From a bacterium (lineage in GTDB: Bacteria > Desulfobacterota > Binatia > HRBIN30 > CADEER01), in the NCBI GenBank assembly GCA_030430165.1, contig JAUIGL010000025.1, forward strand, positions 1 through 64,000: a stretch of 64,000 nt of DNA. The letters are read 5' to 3'. Each line of letters begins with the position of its first letter. Positions within the stretch are counted from its first letter, which is position 1. The notes under the pieces were generated by a model that worked only from the letters and a program-made list of their open reading frames with translations, did no database searches and was not told the origin of the DNA. Position numbers and translations under genes: made by a program. Of the stretch, positions 44,517 through 53,022 are shown piece after piece.

Positions 44517-44597
44517 GCGAAGCTTCGCTTCGCGGCCCAAAGCACTCGGCTACGCCGAGAGCGGCCAAAGCGCCGCTGCGCGGCGCGGCCAAAGGGC
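44516..44597. repeat. three-hairpin array with GCGGCCAAAG spacers
   Basis: A perfect 14-base palindrome AGCGAAGCTTCGCT (44516-44529), then CTCGGC/GCCGAG around TAC, then GCGCCG/CGGCGC, with GCGGCC(C)AAAG following each unit. It lies between convergent genes and may terminate both, but no T-run follows. Confidence 0.6.
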
Positions 44598-44614
44598 GGG
44601 CAGGTTCGAGTGGT

Positions 44615-45370
44615 CTACCTGCGGTCGGCGTAGGAGACTTCGGTTAGGCAGAGGCCGTGTGCGGGGGCGGTGGCGCCGGCGAGGTTGCGGTCGCGCGCCT
44701 CGATGAGCTCGGTGATCGACTGCGCGCTTCTGCGTCCGCGTCCGACTTCGACCAGGGTGCCGACGATGTTGCGCACCATGTGGCGCAGGAACGCGGTGGC
44801 GCTCACCCGGTAGACGAGCAGCGGGCCGTCCTCACGCGACAACGTGCTCGCGAAGATTCGCCGCACTGGATGCAAGGCATCGCATCCGGCGGCGCGAAAC
44901 GAGGTGAAGTCGTGCTCGCCGACGAGGTGCGCGGCGGCGTCTTGCATCTCGTCGAGACGCAGCGGGGTGGCGACGTGCCAGGCGTAGCGCAACCAGAACG
45001 GCGACCGCACGCGGTCGTTCCAGATGCGGTACTCGTAGCTGCGACGACTCGCCGAGCGGCGCGGATCGAAGCTGTCGTCGACGATGTCGACGCGGCGCAC
45101 CGCCAGGTCCTTGCCGACCAGGGCGTTGATCGCGCGCCGCACCGTGTCGCAGTCGGTTTCGCGCGGGGTGCGAAAACACACCACCTGCGCCGAGGCGTGA
45201 ACCCCGGCATCGGTGCGGCCCGCCGCCTGGACGCGCACGGGTTCGCCGAGCAGGCTCGCCAACGCCGCCTCGAGCTCGCCCTGCACCGTGCGTTCGCCCG
45301 GCTGGATCTGCCACCCCGCAAACTCGCCACCGTCGTACTCGACGGACATGCGATAGTGCGTGGTAACCAC
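44615..45370 (-). CDS. truA: tRNA pseudouridine synthase A
   Basis: A 251-residue TruA. MSVEYDGGEFAGWQIQPGERTVQGELEAAL opens the fold; RTDAGVHA carries catalytic Asp54; SPFWLRYAWHV, DFTSFRAAGC and FLRHMVRNIVGTLVEVGRGR are typical. It makes pseudouridine at tRNA positions 38-40. GTG at 45370 was chosen because it stands 10 bases after the upstream gene's stop. It follows leuB and the Asd-like gene, as in the leuB-asd-truA order of gammaproteobacteria. Confidence 0.93.
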   Translation of the reverse strand: MVTTHYRMSVEYDGGEFAGWQIQPGERTVQGELEAALASLLGEPVRVQAAGRTDAGVHASAQVVCFRTPRETDCDTVRRAINALVGKDLAVRRVDIVDDSFDPRRSASRRSYEYRIWNDRVRSPFWLRYAWHVATPLRLDEMQDAAAHLVGEHDFTSFRAAGCDALHPVRRIFASTLSREDGPLLVYRVSATAFLRHMVRNIVGTLVEVGRGRRSAQSITELIEARDRNLAGATAPAHGLCLTEVSYADRR

Positions 45371-45380
45371 TGGCCCGCTC

Positions 45381-46400
45381 TCAGCGCTCGGCCTGCAACC
45401 GGCGCGCGACACATTCGCCGATCTGCACGGCGTTGACCGCCGCACCTTTGCGCAAACCGTCGATCACCAGCCACATACCGATGCCGCAGGGCACCGTCGG
45501 GTCCTGGTGGACCCGGCCGACGTGTGTCGCCTCGCTGCCGACCGCGTCGCTCAGTGTCGGAAAGGCGCGGCCGTCGTCGCCTTCGTGCAGCTGCACACCG
45601 GGGGCCTCACGCAACAACGCGCGCGCCCCTTCGCCGTCGATCGGCTCGTCGGTCTCGACGTCGACCACCAGTCCCAGCCCGTAGAAGGTCGGCACCCGCA
45701 CCACCCGCGCGCGTACCGGCAGATCCGGCAGATCGAGGATGCTGCGCACCTGGGCCTGGATCTGCCACTCCCGCTCACTCGAGCCGGAGGCCGACAGCTC
45801 CCCGACCTGAGGCAACAGGTTGAAGGCGATCCGCTGCGGCCACACCTTGTTCTCCGGCTCGCGGCCGCTGAGCAGATCCCCGGTCTGCCGGGCCAGCTCC
45901 TCGACGCCGCCGACCGCGCTCGACACGGGCTCCAGACAGGTCACGTGCACGCGGCGCAGGCGCGCCGCCTGCTCCAGCGGATTGAGCGCCACCGCCAGCG
46001 CCACCGCCGCCGGCAGCGGACTCGCCAACAAGCCTTCCTCGACGGCGTCGTCGGCCACCGCGGCGTTGACCTCGGGAACGATCAGAGGAACCTCGCCCTC
46101 GGCGAGCAGACCCTGCGCAAGGTCGATGACGATCGCACCCGCCGCCACTGCGTCCTCGGCCACCGCCCGCGTCTGCGCCGCAGAGCCGCAGCAGAAGACG
46201 ATCTCCCGATGCCACCAGTCGGCCTCTTCGAGCGGCTCGATCGCCACGTCGTCCTCGTCTCCGTCGAGAATCAAGGCGCGGTCGTCGAGCAGCTTCCACT
46301 CGGCCACCGGGAAGGCGCGCTCGATCAGCACCTCGCGCAGATCGCGGCCGAGCTCGCTGGCCGCGCCGACGACGGCGACGACGAATCCTCGATCGGACAT
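45381..46400 (-). CDS. Asd-like protein without the catalytic cysteine (USG-1-like)
   Basis: A 339-residue member of the aspartate-semialdehyde dehydrogenase family. VVAVVGAASELGRDLREVLIERAFPV is the NADP fold; VPLIVPEVN precedes the site where the family has NPNCST; here residues 126-131 read ASPLPA, so the nucleophile is gone. RIAFNLLPQVGE and LRKGAAVNAVQIGE are retained. It looks like E. coli Usg, a non-catalytic Asd relative, not the working Asd. It lies 6 bases after leuB. Confidence 0.82.
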   Translation of the reverse strand: MSDRGFVVAVVGAASELGRDLREVLIERAFPVAEWKLLDDRALILDGDEDDVAIEPLEEADWWHREIVFCCGSAAQTRAVAEDAVAAGAIVIDLAQGLLAEGEVPLIVPEVNAAVADDAVEEGLLASPLPAAVALAVALNPLEQAARLRRVHVTCLEPVSSAVGGVEELARQTGDLLSGREPENKVWPQRIAFNLLPQVGELSASGSSEREWQIQAQVRSILDLPDLPVRARVVRVPTFYGLGLVVDVETDEPIDGEGARALLREAPGVQLHEGDDGRAFPTLSDAVGSEATHVGRVHQDPTVPCGIGMWLVIDGLRKGAAVNAVQIGECVARRLQAER

Positions 46401-46406
46401 ACCCGA

Positions 46407-47498
46407 CTACAGCTTCTCGACCACGGCCGCTCCCATCTCGGCACAACCGACCTGGCGGGTGTCCGGCTGGTTGAGGTCGGCCGTGCGCAAACCGTCGTCC
46501 AATACCGCGTTCACCGCCGCCTCGACCGCGCTGGCGGCCTCTTCCCGCCCCAGCGAATGACGCAGCAGCATCGCCGCCGACATGATCGAGCCGAGCGGAT
46601 TGGCCAGATCGCGGCCGGCGATGTCCGGCGCCGAACCGTGGATCGGCTCGTACAAGCCGGCGCGGTGCGCAAAGCTGTTCTCCGCCGAACCGAGCGACGC
46701 CGAAGGCAGCATACCGAGCGATCCGGTGAGCACCGAAGCTTCGTCGGTGAGGATGTCGCCGAACATGTTCTCGGTGACGACCACGTCGAAGTCGGCCGGC
46801 CGGCGCAGCAGGTGCATCGCCATGGCGTCGACCAGCACGTCCTCGACGGCGACGTCGGAGTAGTCGGCGGCAACCTCGCGCGTAACCTCGCGCCACAAGC
46901 GTGAGGTCGCCAGGATGTTGGCCTTGTCGACCTGGGTCACCCGCTTGCGCCGTCCGCGCGCAATCGAGAACGAGAGATCGACGACGCGGCGCACTTCGGT
47001 CTCGTCGTAGACCACGGTATCCACCGCTTCGCGGCCCGCCGCGCCCTGGCGTCGCTCGCTCGGCTGGCCGAAGTAAACGCCGCCGGTGAGCTCGCGCACG
47101 AAGAGAATATCGACCCCCTCGAGCACCTCGCGCTTGAGCGGTGCGGCGTCGACCACCCGGGGATGAATCTGGATCGGCCGCAAATTGGCGAATAGCTCGA
47201 GCTCGCGACGCAGCGCGAGAAGCGCCTGCTCCGGGCGCACCTTGCTCTGCGGGTCGTCCCACTTCGGGCCGCCGACCGCACCGAGCAGGACAGCATCGGC
47301 CTGGCGCGCCAGATCCAGACTCGCCTGCGGCAACGGCTCGCCGGTCGCGTCGATCGCCACCCCGCCGAGCACTGCCTCCTCGAATCGGAGCGGAAAGCCG
47401 AACCGCTCACCGCAACGCTCGAGCACGGCGCGCGCCTGCGCCGTCACTTCCGGTCCGATTCCGTCACCAGGAAAGACCGCTATCAAAGCCTCCGACAT
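46407..47498 (-). CDS. leuB: 3-isopropylmalate dehydrogenase
   Basis: A 363-residue LeuB. It has FPGDGIGPEVTAQ, GAVGGPKWDDPQSKVRPEQ, the VRELTGGVYFGQP, VDKANIL, NMFGDILTDEASVL and PIHGSAPDIAGRDLANP signatures. It oxidises and decarboxylates 3-isopropylmalate in leucine synthesis. It follows leuA after a strong hairpin (47578-47612). leuC and leuD are not in the window. Confidence 0.96.
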   Translation of the reverse strand: MSEALIAVFPGDGIGPEVTAQARAVLERCGERFGFPLRFEEAVLGGVAIDATGEPLPQASLDLARQADAVLLGAVGGPKWDDPQSKVRPEQALLALRRELELFANLRPIQIHPRVVDAAPLKREVLEGVDILFVRELTGGVYFGQPSERRQGAAGREAVDTVVYDETEVRRVVDLSFSIARGRRKRVTQVDKANILATSRLWREVTREVAADYSDVAVEDVLVDAMAMHLLRRPADFDVVVTENMFGDILTDEASVLTGSLGMLPSASLGSAENSFAHRAGLYEPIHGSAPDIAGRDLANPLGSIMSAAMLLRHSLGREEAASAVEAAVNAVLDDGLRTADLNQPDTRQVGCAEMGAAVVEKL

Positions 47499-47577
47499 CG
47501 CAGTGTCCTCTCTACCCGTTCACCTCCGGCCAAGCGGCCCGAGCAAGGTGGCTGCATTCCGTTCGCGAAGTGTTGGA

Positions 47578-47612
47578 GCGGGCGGCGGTGAATGCTCCAC
47601 CGCCGCCCGCCC
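47578..47612 (-). promoter_or_regulatory. strong hairpin between leuA and leuB
   Basis: GGGCGGCGGTG pairs with CACCGCCGCCC around a short loop, directly after the leuA stop codon. No T-run follows in the transcript direction, so it is more likely a stabiliser or processing site than a terminator. Confidence 0.5.
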
Positions 47613-47615
47613 CGG

Positions 47616-49157
47616 TCAGATCCCGCCGACTTCATCCGCCGCGCGACGCCGGCGGCGATCCTCGAGCTTGTTCAGCGCATTCACGTAGGCGAGCGCACTC
47701 GCCATGATGACGTCGGTGTGCACGCCCTGCCCGTTGACGCGAGTGCCGTCGTCGCTGAGCGAGCAAGCGGCCTCGCCCTGCGCTTCGGACTCCCCGGTGA
47801 TCGCGTTCACCTGGTAGCGCTCCAGCTTCGGGCTCCTGCCGACGATCCGCGAGATCGCCTTGAAGCACGCGTCGACCATGCCGTCGCCGGTCTCGCTGTC
47901 GCTGCGCTCCTCGCCGTCGACGCGCAGGCGAACCGTCGCCTGCGGCGCGCCGCCGGCCTGGTGCACGACGCTCAGATCGACCAGCTCGTAGCGGTCGGGG
48001 GCGCGCACGTCCTCGGCGACCAGCGCGACGATGTCCTCGTCGTAGATGTTCTTCTTCTTGTCGGCGAGCGCCTTGAAGCGGGCGAACGCCTTGACGACGT
48101 CGACCTCGCTGAGATCGACGCCGAGATCCTTCAGACGCTCGACGAACGCATGCCGCCCCGAGTGCTTGCCGAGAACCAATCGATTGCTCTCCAGACCGAC
48201 CGACTCGGGGCGCATGATCTCGTAGGTCGACTTGTCCTTGAGCACGCCGTCCTGGTGAATCCCGGCCTCGTGGGCGAACGCGTTGGCGCCGACCACCGGT
48301 TTGTTGATGGGAATGGCGATGCCGGTGATTTGCGACAACAGGCGACTCGACGGAAAGATCTGCTTCGTCTCGACGCCGACGGTGACGTCGGCAAACAGGT
48401 CCGCACGCGTCTTCAACGCCATCACCACTTCTTCGAGCGACGTGTTGCCGGCGCGTTCGCCGATCCCATTGACCGTGCACTCGATCTGGCGCGCGCCGTT
48501 GCGCACCGCCGCCAGCGAGTTGGCAACCGCCAGCCCGAGGTCGTTGTGACAGTGCGCGCTCCAGGTGACATCCTTGCCACCCGGCGTGTTCTCGACCAGG
48601 TAGCGGATCAGGTCGCCGAACTCGGTCGGCATCGCGTAGCCGGTGGTGTCGGGCACGTTGAGCGTCACCGCGCCGGCCTTGATGACCTCGCCGAAGACGT
48701 GGGTCAGGTACTCGCGGTCGCTGCGCGACGCGTCCTCGGCCGAGAACTCGATGTAGTCGACGTGCTGTTTGGCGAAGTCGACCGCCCAGCAGGCGGCCTC
48801 GACGACCTCTTCCCGAGTCATCATCAGCTTGCGCTGCAAGTGCAGGTCCGAGGTGGCGATGAAGATGTGGATGCCTGGATTCTTCGCCTTCTCGACGCTG
48901 CGGATCGCGCTCTCCATGTCCGAGCGCTTGGTCCGCGACAGGCTGAGCACGATCGGCTGGCTCACCGTCGCTGCAACCCGACTCACCGCCTCGGCGTCGC
49001 CCTCGGACGCAGCGGCGAACCCGGCCTCGATGACGTCGACTCCGAGCTTTTCGAGCTGGCGCGCCACCACGAGCTTCTCGTCCACGGTCATTGTCGCGCC
49101 CGGCGATTGCTCGCCGTCACGCAGCGTGGTGTCGAAGATCTTCACCTGCTCTGTCAT
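47616..49157 (-). CDS. leuA: 2-isopropylmalate synthase
   Basis: A 513-residue LeuA. VKIFDTTLRDGEQSPG and the metal-binding HCHNDLGLAVANS are present, with the regulatory C-terminal domain (about 390-510) complete, so leucine feedback is possible. Condenses 2-ketoisovalerate with acetyl-CoA. ATG at 49157 follows GAGGGG with 8 bases between; a TTG two codons upstream is the only alternative. A candidate attenuator lies at 49224-49396. leuB is downstream. Confidence 0.96.
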   Translation of the reverse strand: MTEQVKIFDTTLRDGEQSPGATMTVDEKLVVARQLEKLGVDVIEAGFAAASEGDAEAVSRVAATVSQPIVLSLSRTKRSDMESAIRSVEKAKNPGIHIFIATSDLHLQRKLMMTREEVVEAACWAVDFAKQHVDYIEFSAEDASRSDREYLTHVFGEVIKAGAVTLNVPDTTGYAMPTEFGDLIRYLVENTPGGKDVTWSAHCHNDLGLAVANSLAAVRNGARQIECTVNGIGERAGNTSLEEVVMALKTRADLFADVTVGVETKQIFPSSRLLSQITGIAIPINKPVVGANAFAHEAGIHQDGVLKDKSTYEIMRPESVGLESNRLVLGKHSGRHAFVERLKDLGVDLSEVDVVKAFARFKALADKKKNIYDEDIVALVAEDVRAPDRYELVDLSVVHQAGGAPQATVRLRVDGEERSDSETGDGMVDACFKAISRIVGRSPKLERYQVNAITGESEAQGEAACSLSDDGTRVNGQGVHTDVIMASALAYVNALNKLEDRRRRRAADEVGGI

Positions 49158-49223
49158 CGTCAAATCCCCTCGATTTCCTCTCGCCCGTCACGCTCTGGGG
49201 ATCGAGCGCGGGCAGTTTTCACC

Positions 49224-49306
49224 ATAAGAAAAGGCCACGAGATTTCCACCCGTGGCCTGGATCGGTTCGTCCTTGGCGCCACAGGAGGTTCCCCAACCCG
49301 TGGCGC
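49224..49306 (-). promoter_or_regulatory. candidate leuA attenuator (alternative hairpins)
   Basis: In the transcript: segment 1 GCGCCAC...pairs with segment 2 GTGGCGC (49276-49306); segment 2 CCTGTGGC (49278-49285) can instead pair 8 bases with segment 3 GCCACGGG (49249-49256); segment 3 also pairs with segment 4, GGCCACG/CGTGGCC (49233-49257), followed by UUUUCUUAU. This 1:2, 2:3, 3:4 layout is that of amino-acid attenuators. It lies 67 bases before leuA. The Leu codons of the adjacent reading frame are farther from segment 1 than usual. Confidence 0.5.
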
Positions 49307-49312
49307 GCGACG

Positions 49313-49396
49313 TCAACTCGACGCGAGCGCAACCGGGCCAGGCTCGATAAGGAGAGCCAGGCCGAGAAGCAGTCCCGATGTCGACGAAAACGTCAT
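49313..49396 (-). CDS. candidate Leu-rich leader peptide, 27 aa
   Basis: A 27-residue open frame whose ATG overlaps the pssA stop (ATGA). It has seven leucines, including SGLLLGLALLIE. Its stop lies 6 bases before hairpin 1 of the candidate attenuator. No ribosome site of its own is visible; coupling to pssA translation is likely. It also looks like a short hydrophobic peptide, and could be chance. Confidence 0.35.
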   Translation of the reverse strand: MTFSSTSGLLLGLALLIEPGPVALASS

Positions 49397-50214
49397 GATT
49401 GCGAAACGCTAGAGGAGTCCTGCTGGGCTGTCAAGTCGCTCTTGCCGGCCGGCGGACCACCGACGCGGCTGAGAATCGATCGCACCGGACCGGACGCCGC
49501 ATAGCTGACCGCGGCGACGAACAGGAAAAACTGAGGCTCGGCGAGGAAGACCATCAGCAAGAGGATCGCTGCCAGCAGCACCGAGAACGGCTGCCGGCTG
49601 CCGAGGTCGAGCTCCTTGAAGCTGAAGTAGCGAAAGCCGCTGACCATGAGCACCGCCGCGGCGTAGGTGAGAAGAAGCCAGCCGAAGCGCCGTCCCGGAG
49701 CACCGGCGAGCTCGGGGGAGGTTCCGAACACGTAGAGGTAGAGGAGCACCGACGTGGCGATCACCTCGGCGGCCGCTGGGATCGGCAGACCGACGAAGTT
49801 GCGCTTGCCGACGTCGTCGCGCTGCACGTTGAACCGGGCCAGGCGCAGCGCACCGCAGATCACGTACAGACCCGCCGCCGTCCAGCCGAGCGTGCCCCAC
49901 GGCTCGAGCCCGAAGCGAAACATCAAGATCCCGGGCGCGACGCCGAACGCAACCAGGTCGGCCAGCGAGTCGTACTGAGAGCCGAACTCGGTTTCCGTCT
50001 TGGTGACGCGGGCGACCCGCCCGTCGAAGATGTCGAAGACGTTGGCGGCGATGATCGCCAGCGCGGAGACGAAGAAGTCTCCGCGCAGGCAGGCGACCAA
50101 CGAGTAGATCCCACTCAACAGCCCGGCGGTGGTGAGCAGGTTCGGCAGGACATACACGCCGCGCCGCGCCTGCGACTTCGGTACCTCGCGAATCCGCTTC
50201 GGCTCGGTCGTCAT
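49393..50214 (-). CDS. pssA: CDP-diacylglycerol--serine O-phosphatidyltransferase
   Basis: A 273-residue membrane protein with the CDP-alcohol phosphatidyltransferase signature DGRVARVTKTETEFGSQYDSLAD (DG..AR...G...D...D). Several membrane helices follow (VLPNLLTTAGLLSGIYSLVAC, FGWLLLTYAAAVLMVSG, FSVLLAAILLLMVFLA). It makes phosphatidylserine from CDP-DAG and serine. It lies between ilvC and leuA, as in some delta-type ilv-psd-pssA-leuA clusters; psd is not here. Its stop overlaps the candidate leader ATG. Confidence 0.9.
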   Translation of the reverse strand: MTTEPKRIREVPKSQARRGVYVLPNLLTTAGLLSGIYSLVACLRGDFFVSALAIIAANVFDIFDGRVARVTKTETEFGSQYDSLADLVAFGVAPGILMFRFGLEPWGTLGWTAAGLYVICGALRLARFNVQRDDVGKRNFVGLPIPAAAEVIATSVLLYLYVFGTSPELAGAPGRRFGWLLLTYAAAVLMVSGFRYFSFKELDLGSRQPFSVLLAAILLLMVFLAEPQFFLFVAAVSYAASGPVRSILSRVGGPPAGKSDLTAQQDSSSVSQS

Positions 50215-50304
50215 CAGGCGCTCACCACCAACGCCGACCGGCGTGGCCGAGGCGCGGCCGTCGATCGACCGTCCGTGCTCGTCGTCGCCGGGCGTTTCAT
50301 GGCG

Positions 50305-51321
50305 TCAGTTCTTGGAGCGGTCCACCAGCCGCCCGGAGCTCAGCCAGGGCATCATCGAACGCAGCTTCTGACCGACTGCCTCGATCGGGTGCTTCTCGGC
50401 TTCCTTGCGCAGCTCTCCGAAGTGCGGCGATCCCACCCGGTGCTCGGTCATCCACTCCTCGGCGAACTTGCCGGACTGGATCTCGCCGAGAATTTCCTTC
50501 ATCGCCTTGCGCGCCTCCTCGCCGATCACCCGCTTGCCGCGCGTCATGTCGCCGTACTCGGCGGTGTTCGACACCGAGTAGCGCATGTTGGCGATGCCGC
50601 CCTCGTAAATCAGATCGACGATCAGCTTCACCTCGTGCAGGCACTCGAAGTAGGCCATCTCCGGGCTGTAGCCGGCGTCGACCAGGGTCTCGTAGCCGGC
50701 GCGGATGAGCTCGGTGATTCCACCGCACAACACCGACTGCTCGCCGAAGAGGTCGGTCTCCGTCTCTTCCTTGAAGGTCGTCTCGAGCACCGCCGCGCGC
50801 GTGCCGCCGATCCCCTTGGCGTAGGCCAGGGCGATGTCGCGCGAGTTGCCGCTCGGGTCCTGGTGGATCGCGATCAGGCAGGGCACGCCGCGTCCGGCCT
50901 CGTACTCGCTGCGCACCAGATGTCCGGGCCCCTTGGGGGCGACCATGAACACGTTGACGCCGGGATCGGGAACGATCTGCTCGAAGTGGATGTTGAAGCC
51001 GTGCGCGAAGGCCAGCGACTTGCCCGCCTTCATTCCGGGAGCGATGTCGCGGTTGTAGATCTCCGCGCCGAGCTCGTCGGGGACGAGAATCATGACGATG
51101 TCAGCCTGCTCGGCTGCCGCCGCGGGCTCCATCACCTTCAAGCCGGCGGCCTCCGCCTTCTTCCACGAGCTGCCGTCCTTGCGCAGACCGACGATGACGT
51201 TGACTCCGCTGTCGTTGAGATTGTTGGCGTGGGCGTGCCCCTGGCTGCCGTAGCCGATGACCGCAACCGTCTTGCCGTCCAGCAACGACAGGTCGGCGTC
51301 TTTGTCGTAGTAAACCTTCAT
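50305..51321 (-). CDS. ilvC: ketol-acid reductoisomerase
   Basis: A 338-residue class [30 protein letters not shown] gives the NADPH-binding region. [23 protein letters not shown] and [23 protein letters not shown] carry metal ligands; [18 protein letters not shown] continues the knotted domain. It converts acetolactate to dihydroxyisovalerate in Val/Leu/Ile synthesis. Its start overlaps the ilvN stop (ATGA, 51318-51321). Confidence 0.97.
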   Translation of the reverse strand: MKVYYDKDADLSLLDGKTVAVIGYGSQGHAHANNLNDSGVNVIVGLRKDGSSWKKAEAAGLKVMEPAAAAEQADIVMILVPDELGAEIYNRDIAPGMKAGKSLAFAHGFNIHFEQIVPDPGVNVFMVAPKGPGHLVRSEYEAGRGVPCLIAIHQDPSGNSRDIALAYAKGIGGTRAAVLETTFKEETETDLFGEQSVLCGGITELIRAGYETLVDAGYSPEMAYFECLHEVKLIVDLIYEGGIANMRYSVSNTAEYGDMTRGKRVIGEEARKAMKEILGEIQSGKFAEEWMTEHRVGSPHFGELRKEAEKHPIEAVGQKLRSMMPWLSSGRLVDRSKN

Positions 51322-51836
51322 GCAACCTTCTCCTTTTCGTCCCGGGCATTCTTGAGCAACTGCATGCCCCGGTGCATCGCGACCTTTCCGGTGCGTGCAA
51401 TCTCCTGAATTCCGAGCGGCTTCAGGAGCTCCAAAATGGCTGAGATCTTGTCGTCCGTTCCGGTAACTTCGACGAGAAACGACTCCGGGCTGACGTCGAT
51501 GATTCGACCGCGGAAGATGTCGATGATTTGCGAGAGCTCGACGCGATTGTCGCGATCGGCCTTGACCTTGATCAGCGCCAATTCGCGCTCGACGTGACTG
51601 GCATCGAGGAAATCGATGACCTTGATGACGTTGATGAGCTTGTTGAGCTGCTTGGTGACTTGCGCGAGCACCTGATCGTCGCCCCAGGTGACCAGGGTCA
51701 GCCGCGACACCTTGGGGTCCAGGGTCTCCGCCACGGTCAGGCTCTCGATGTTGAAGCCACGCCCGCTGAACAGGCCGGCGACCCGGGCGAGAACACCGAA
51801 CTGGTTCTCGACGAGGACGGATATCGTGTGTCGCAT
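51318..51836 (-). CDS. ilvN: acetolactate synthase small subunit
   Basis: A 172-residue regulatory subunit (IlvN/IlvH). [35 protein letters not shown] is the ACT domain, [14 protein letters not shown] follows, and [35 protein letters not shown] ends it. It binds valine and controls the catalytic subunit. The large subunit ilvB is not adjacent; upstream is the YdcH-like gene. The stop overlaps ilvC. Confidence 0.95.
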   Translation of the reverse strand: MRHTISVLVENQFGVLARVAGLFSGRGFNIESLTVAETLDPKVSRLTLVTWGDDQVLAQVTKQLNKLINVIKVIDFLDASHVERELALIKVKADRDNRVELSQIIDIFRGRIIDVSPESFLVEVTGTDDKISAILELLKPLGIQEIARTGKVAMHRGMQLLKNARDEKEKVA

Positions 51837-51920
51837 CTACAAGCCTCGCCTTTGCAAATCGGGTCCCCGATCGAGCACGGCGCGCCCGCAGGGGCGCCGC
51901 GCCCGAGCCCGATGAGACTC

Positions 51921-52151
51921 TTAAGCGCTCGCCGCCCGATGGCGGGCGAGAATCTCCATGATGCGATCCTTACCGGCCAGCTTGACCTTCTGGATTCGCT
52001 TCTTCTCGAGATCCTCTTCCGGTGTCAGAACACCCTTGTGCTGGAGTCCTGCGAGTTGTCGTTCGAGATCGATGTGTTCGTCGTAGTACCGCTTCAACTC
52101 AGGATCCCGATCGACCAGGGACTGTATGAGCTCTTCGTCTTTCTTGTCCAA
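51921..52151 (-). CDS. YdcH/DUF465-like small protein
   Basis: A 76-residue highly charged helical protein. [51 protein letters not shown] matches the DUF465/YdcH fold, a small coiled-coil family of unknown function. No signal peptide. It lies between tsaB and ilvN on the same strand, with 84- and 154-base gaps, and might be its own unit. Confidence 0.8.
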   Translation of the reverse strand: MDKKDEELIQSLVDRDPELKRYYDEHIDLERQLAGLQHKGVLTPEEDLEKKRIQKVKLAGKDRIMEILARHRAASA

Positions 52152-52305
52152 TTCCTATACTCCCGAAACCAGCACGGCGAGACTTAGCCCAGCCCACTGG
52201 CGCTGTCAATTTTGCCCTTCCAACGAACGTTACCTCGCCGCGAGAAGCAACGGCGGGGGTCGATTTTTCTGGTAAATACCTGACTCGGCTGCGGAAAACT
52301 CCGTT

Positions 52306-53016
52306 CTACGAACCGTTCTCGGCAGCCCGGAGATTGACCTGGGCCTCGGGCGCGCGGCAGTAGCGCGGCGCCAGCACCGCCACCGGCTGGCCGCCCTCGG
52401 CAGCGTAGACCGCCTCGCCGAGCTCTGCGACCACAGAGCCGCTCGGGTGGTACTCGGCAAACGGCAGCAACTCGGCGCCGGCGAGATGGGCGCTCCACAA
52501 CTCGCGATAGGCTTCCACCCCGTCGCCAATCAGCACCGCCTCGCGCGCATCGACCTCGCCCGCGAAAACCGCCGGCGCCACCGCGCGATCCTCGTCGAGG
52601 CGGGTGGCCGAGCCCGCCTGTGCACCGAACCGGGCGGCGTACACCTCGCCCTTGCGGGCATCGAGGACCGGGCAAATGGTCTTGCCGTCGGCACCCTCGC
52701 GCCGCGCCGCCACCTGCGCCAACGCCTCGAGCGTCGGCACGCCGACGACCTCGCAGCCGGCCGCAACCACCAGGCCCTTGGCGACCGACAAGCCGACCCT
52801 GAGGCCGGTGAAAGAGCCGGGGCCGATCGACACCGCGATCAGGTCGAGGTCGGCGGCGCTCCAGGCAGCCGCCGCCAGGACTTCTTCTACCAAGGGGAAG
52901 AACGCCGCACCGAGACTGCCGGCCGAATCGAGCGACCGCTCCACCTCGACCTTGCCGCTCTGCACCGCGGCCACGCTCGCGGTTCGAGTCGCGGTGTCGA
53001 TCCCGAGGACGTTCAA
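52306..53016 (-). CDS. tsaB: tRNA threonylcarbamoyladenosine biosynthesis protein TsaB
   Basis: A 236-residue ASKHA-fold protein. LGIDTATRTASVAAVQ, SIGPGSFTGLRVGLSVAKGL and PVLDARKGEVYAARF are typical of TsaB. It is the scaffold partner of TsaD in making t6A on tRNAs that read ANN codons. It starts 6 bases past the rseP stop in the same operon. tsaD, tsaC and tsaE are not in the window. Confidence 0.92.
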   Translation of the reverse strand: MNVLGIDTATRTASVAAVQSGKVEVERSLDSAGSLGAAFFPLVEEVLAAAAWSAADLDLIAVSIGPGSFTGLRVGLSVAKGLVVAAGCEVVGVPTLEALAQVAARREGADGKTICPVLDARKGEVYAARFGAQAGSATRLDEDRAVAPAVFAGEVDAREAVLIGDGVEAYRELWSAHLAGAELLPFAEYHPSGSVVAELGEAVYAAEGGQPVAVLAPRYCRAPEAQVNLRAAENGS

Positions 53017-53022
53017 CCGGTA

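Noticed and set aside
47578-47612. Terminator between leuA and leuB
   Set aside because: The hairpin is strong but no T-run follows, so I list it only as a hairpin.
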